NCBI GenBank assembly: GCA_013203065.1
Contig: JABMQV010000284.1
Span: 1 to 14,705 of the forward strand
Reading direction: 5' to 3'
DNA length: 14,705 bases
Source: Desulfobacteraceae bacterium
GTDB taxonomy: Bacteria > Desulfobacterota > DSM-4660 > Desulfatiglandales > Desulfatiglandaceae
Below the pieces are notes generated by a model, which saw only the letters and a program-made list of their open reading frames with translations, ran no database searches and was not told the origin of the DNA. How positions within the stretch are numbered: position 1 is the stretch's first letter; the number at the start of each line of letters is the position of its first letter. Of this stretch, positions 14,624 to 14,705 are shown piece after piece. The translations under genes were made by a program, and so were the position numbers.

Positions 14624-14697
14624 GTTTCTTCAAGGCGCTCTCTCAAGTGGATTTACTTCTCAATTTCGCACTGGTTTAGAGAGCGCCGGAAAGAAAC
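14624..14697. repeat. Long interrupted inverted repeat upstream of the GST gene
   Basis: GTTTCTT (14624-14630) plus GGCGCTCTCT (14634-14643) are matched by AGAGAGCGCC (14678-14687) plus AAGAAAC (14691-14697). This gives 17 paired bases with a symmetric 3-by-3 internal loop and a 34-nt central loop. No T tract flanks it on either strand. It may be the end of a transcript from a gene outside the window, a leader structure of the GST gene, or a copy of a dispersed palindromic repeat. The window edge prevents a decision. Confidence 0.55.
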
Positions 14698-14705
14698 GGC
14701 TGAAC

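Noticed and set aside
1..14705. tRNA, rRNA, CRISPR array, insertion sequence or classical riboswitch
   Set aside because: I found no clover-leaf with conserved T-arm, no regularly spaced repeats, no transposase and no recognisable riboswitch core by eye. The repeats listed are single pairs.

Overview
The window looks like a chromosomal segment of an anaerobic deltaproteobacterium (Desulfobacterota). This is an inference from three things: roughly balanced base composition, the gene mix (TRAP transporter, CHASE2 cyclase with a FecR partner), and above all an apparent selenocysteine codon. No rRNA or universal marker gene is present to prove it.

Left part (1-3461, minus strand): a three-gene TRAP transporter in the order binding protein (3461-2418), small permease (2185-1643), large permease (1646-336). 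The permease genes overlap by 4 nt. The 232-nt gap after the binding-protein gene is full of inverted and direct repeats, and a terminator-like hairpin follows the last gene. Centre-left (3462-8469, plus strand): a divergent intergenic stretch of 472 nt, then an MFS transporter, a MscS-type mechanosensitive channel with a large extra N-terminal region, and a variant beta-hydroxyacid dehydrogenase-like protein. The dehydrogenase converges on the next block across a compact hairpin.

Right part (8527-14550, minus strand): read in transcription order, a glutathione S-transferase (GST) like protein, a Sir2 deacylase, a Gfo/Idh/MocA oxidoreductase, a secreted FecR-domain/TPR protein, and a CHASE2-adenylate cyclase. 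Sir2 and Gfo/Idh are 19 nt apart. FecR and the cyclase overlap by 4 nt and probably form a periplasmic-sensing/cAMP-producing pair. A possible leader peptide and a perfect inverted repeat precede fecR.

The most interesting object is the GST gene at 13864-14550. Its conserved reading frame extends upstream through one in-frame TGA to an ATG with a good ribosome binding site. The TGA falls exactly where GSTs of this kind have their catalytic cysteine (KV-U-PWVQRA), and a hairpin that fits the bacterial SECIS pattern follows it. A standard gene caller would start the gene after the TGA and lose the active site. I read it as a selenocysteine-containing GST.
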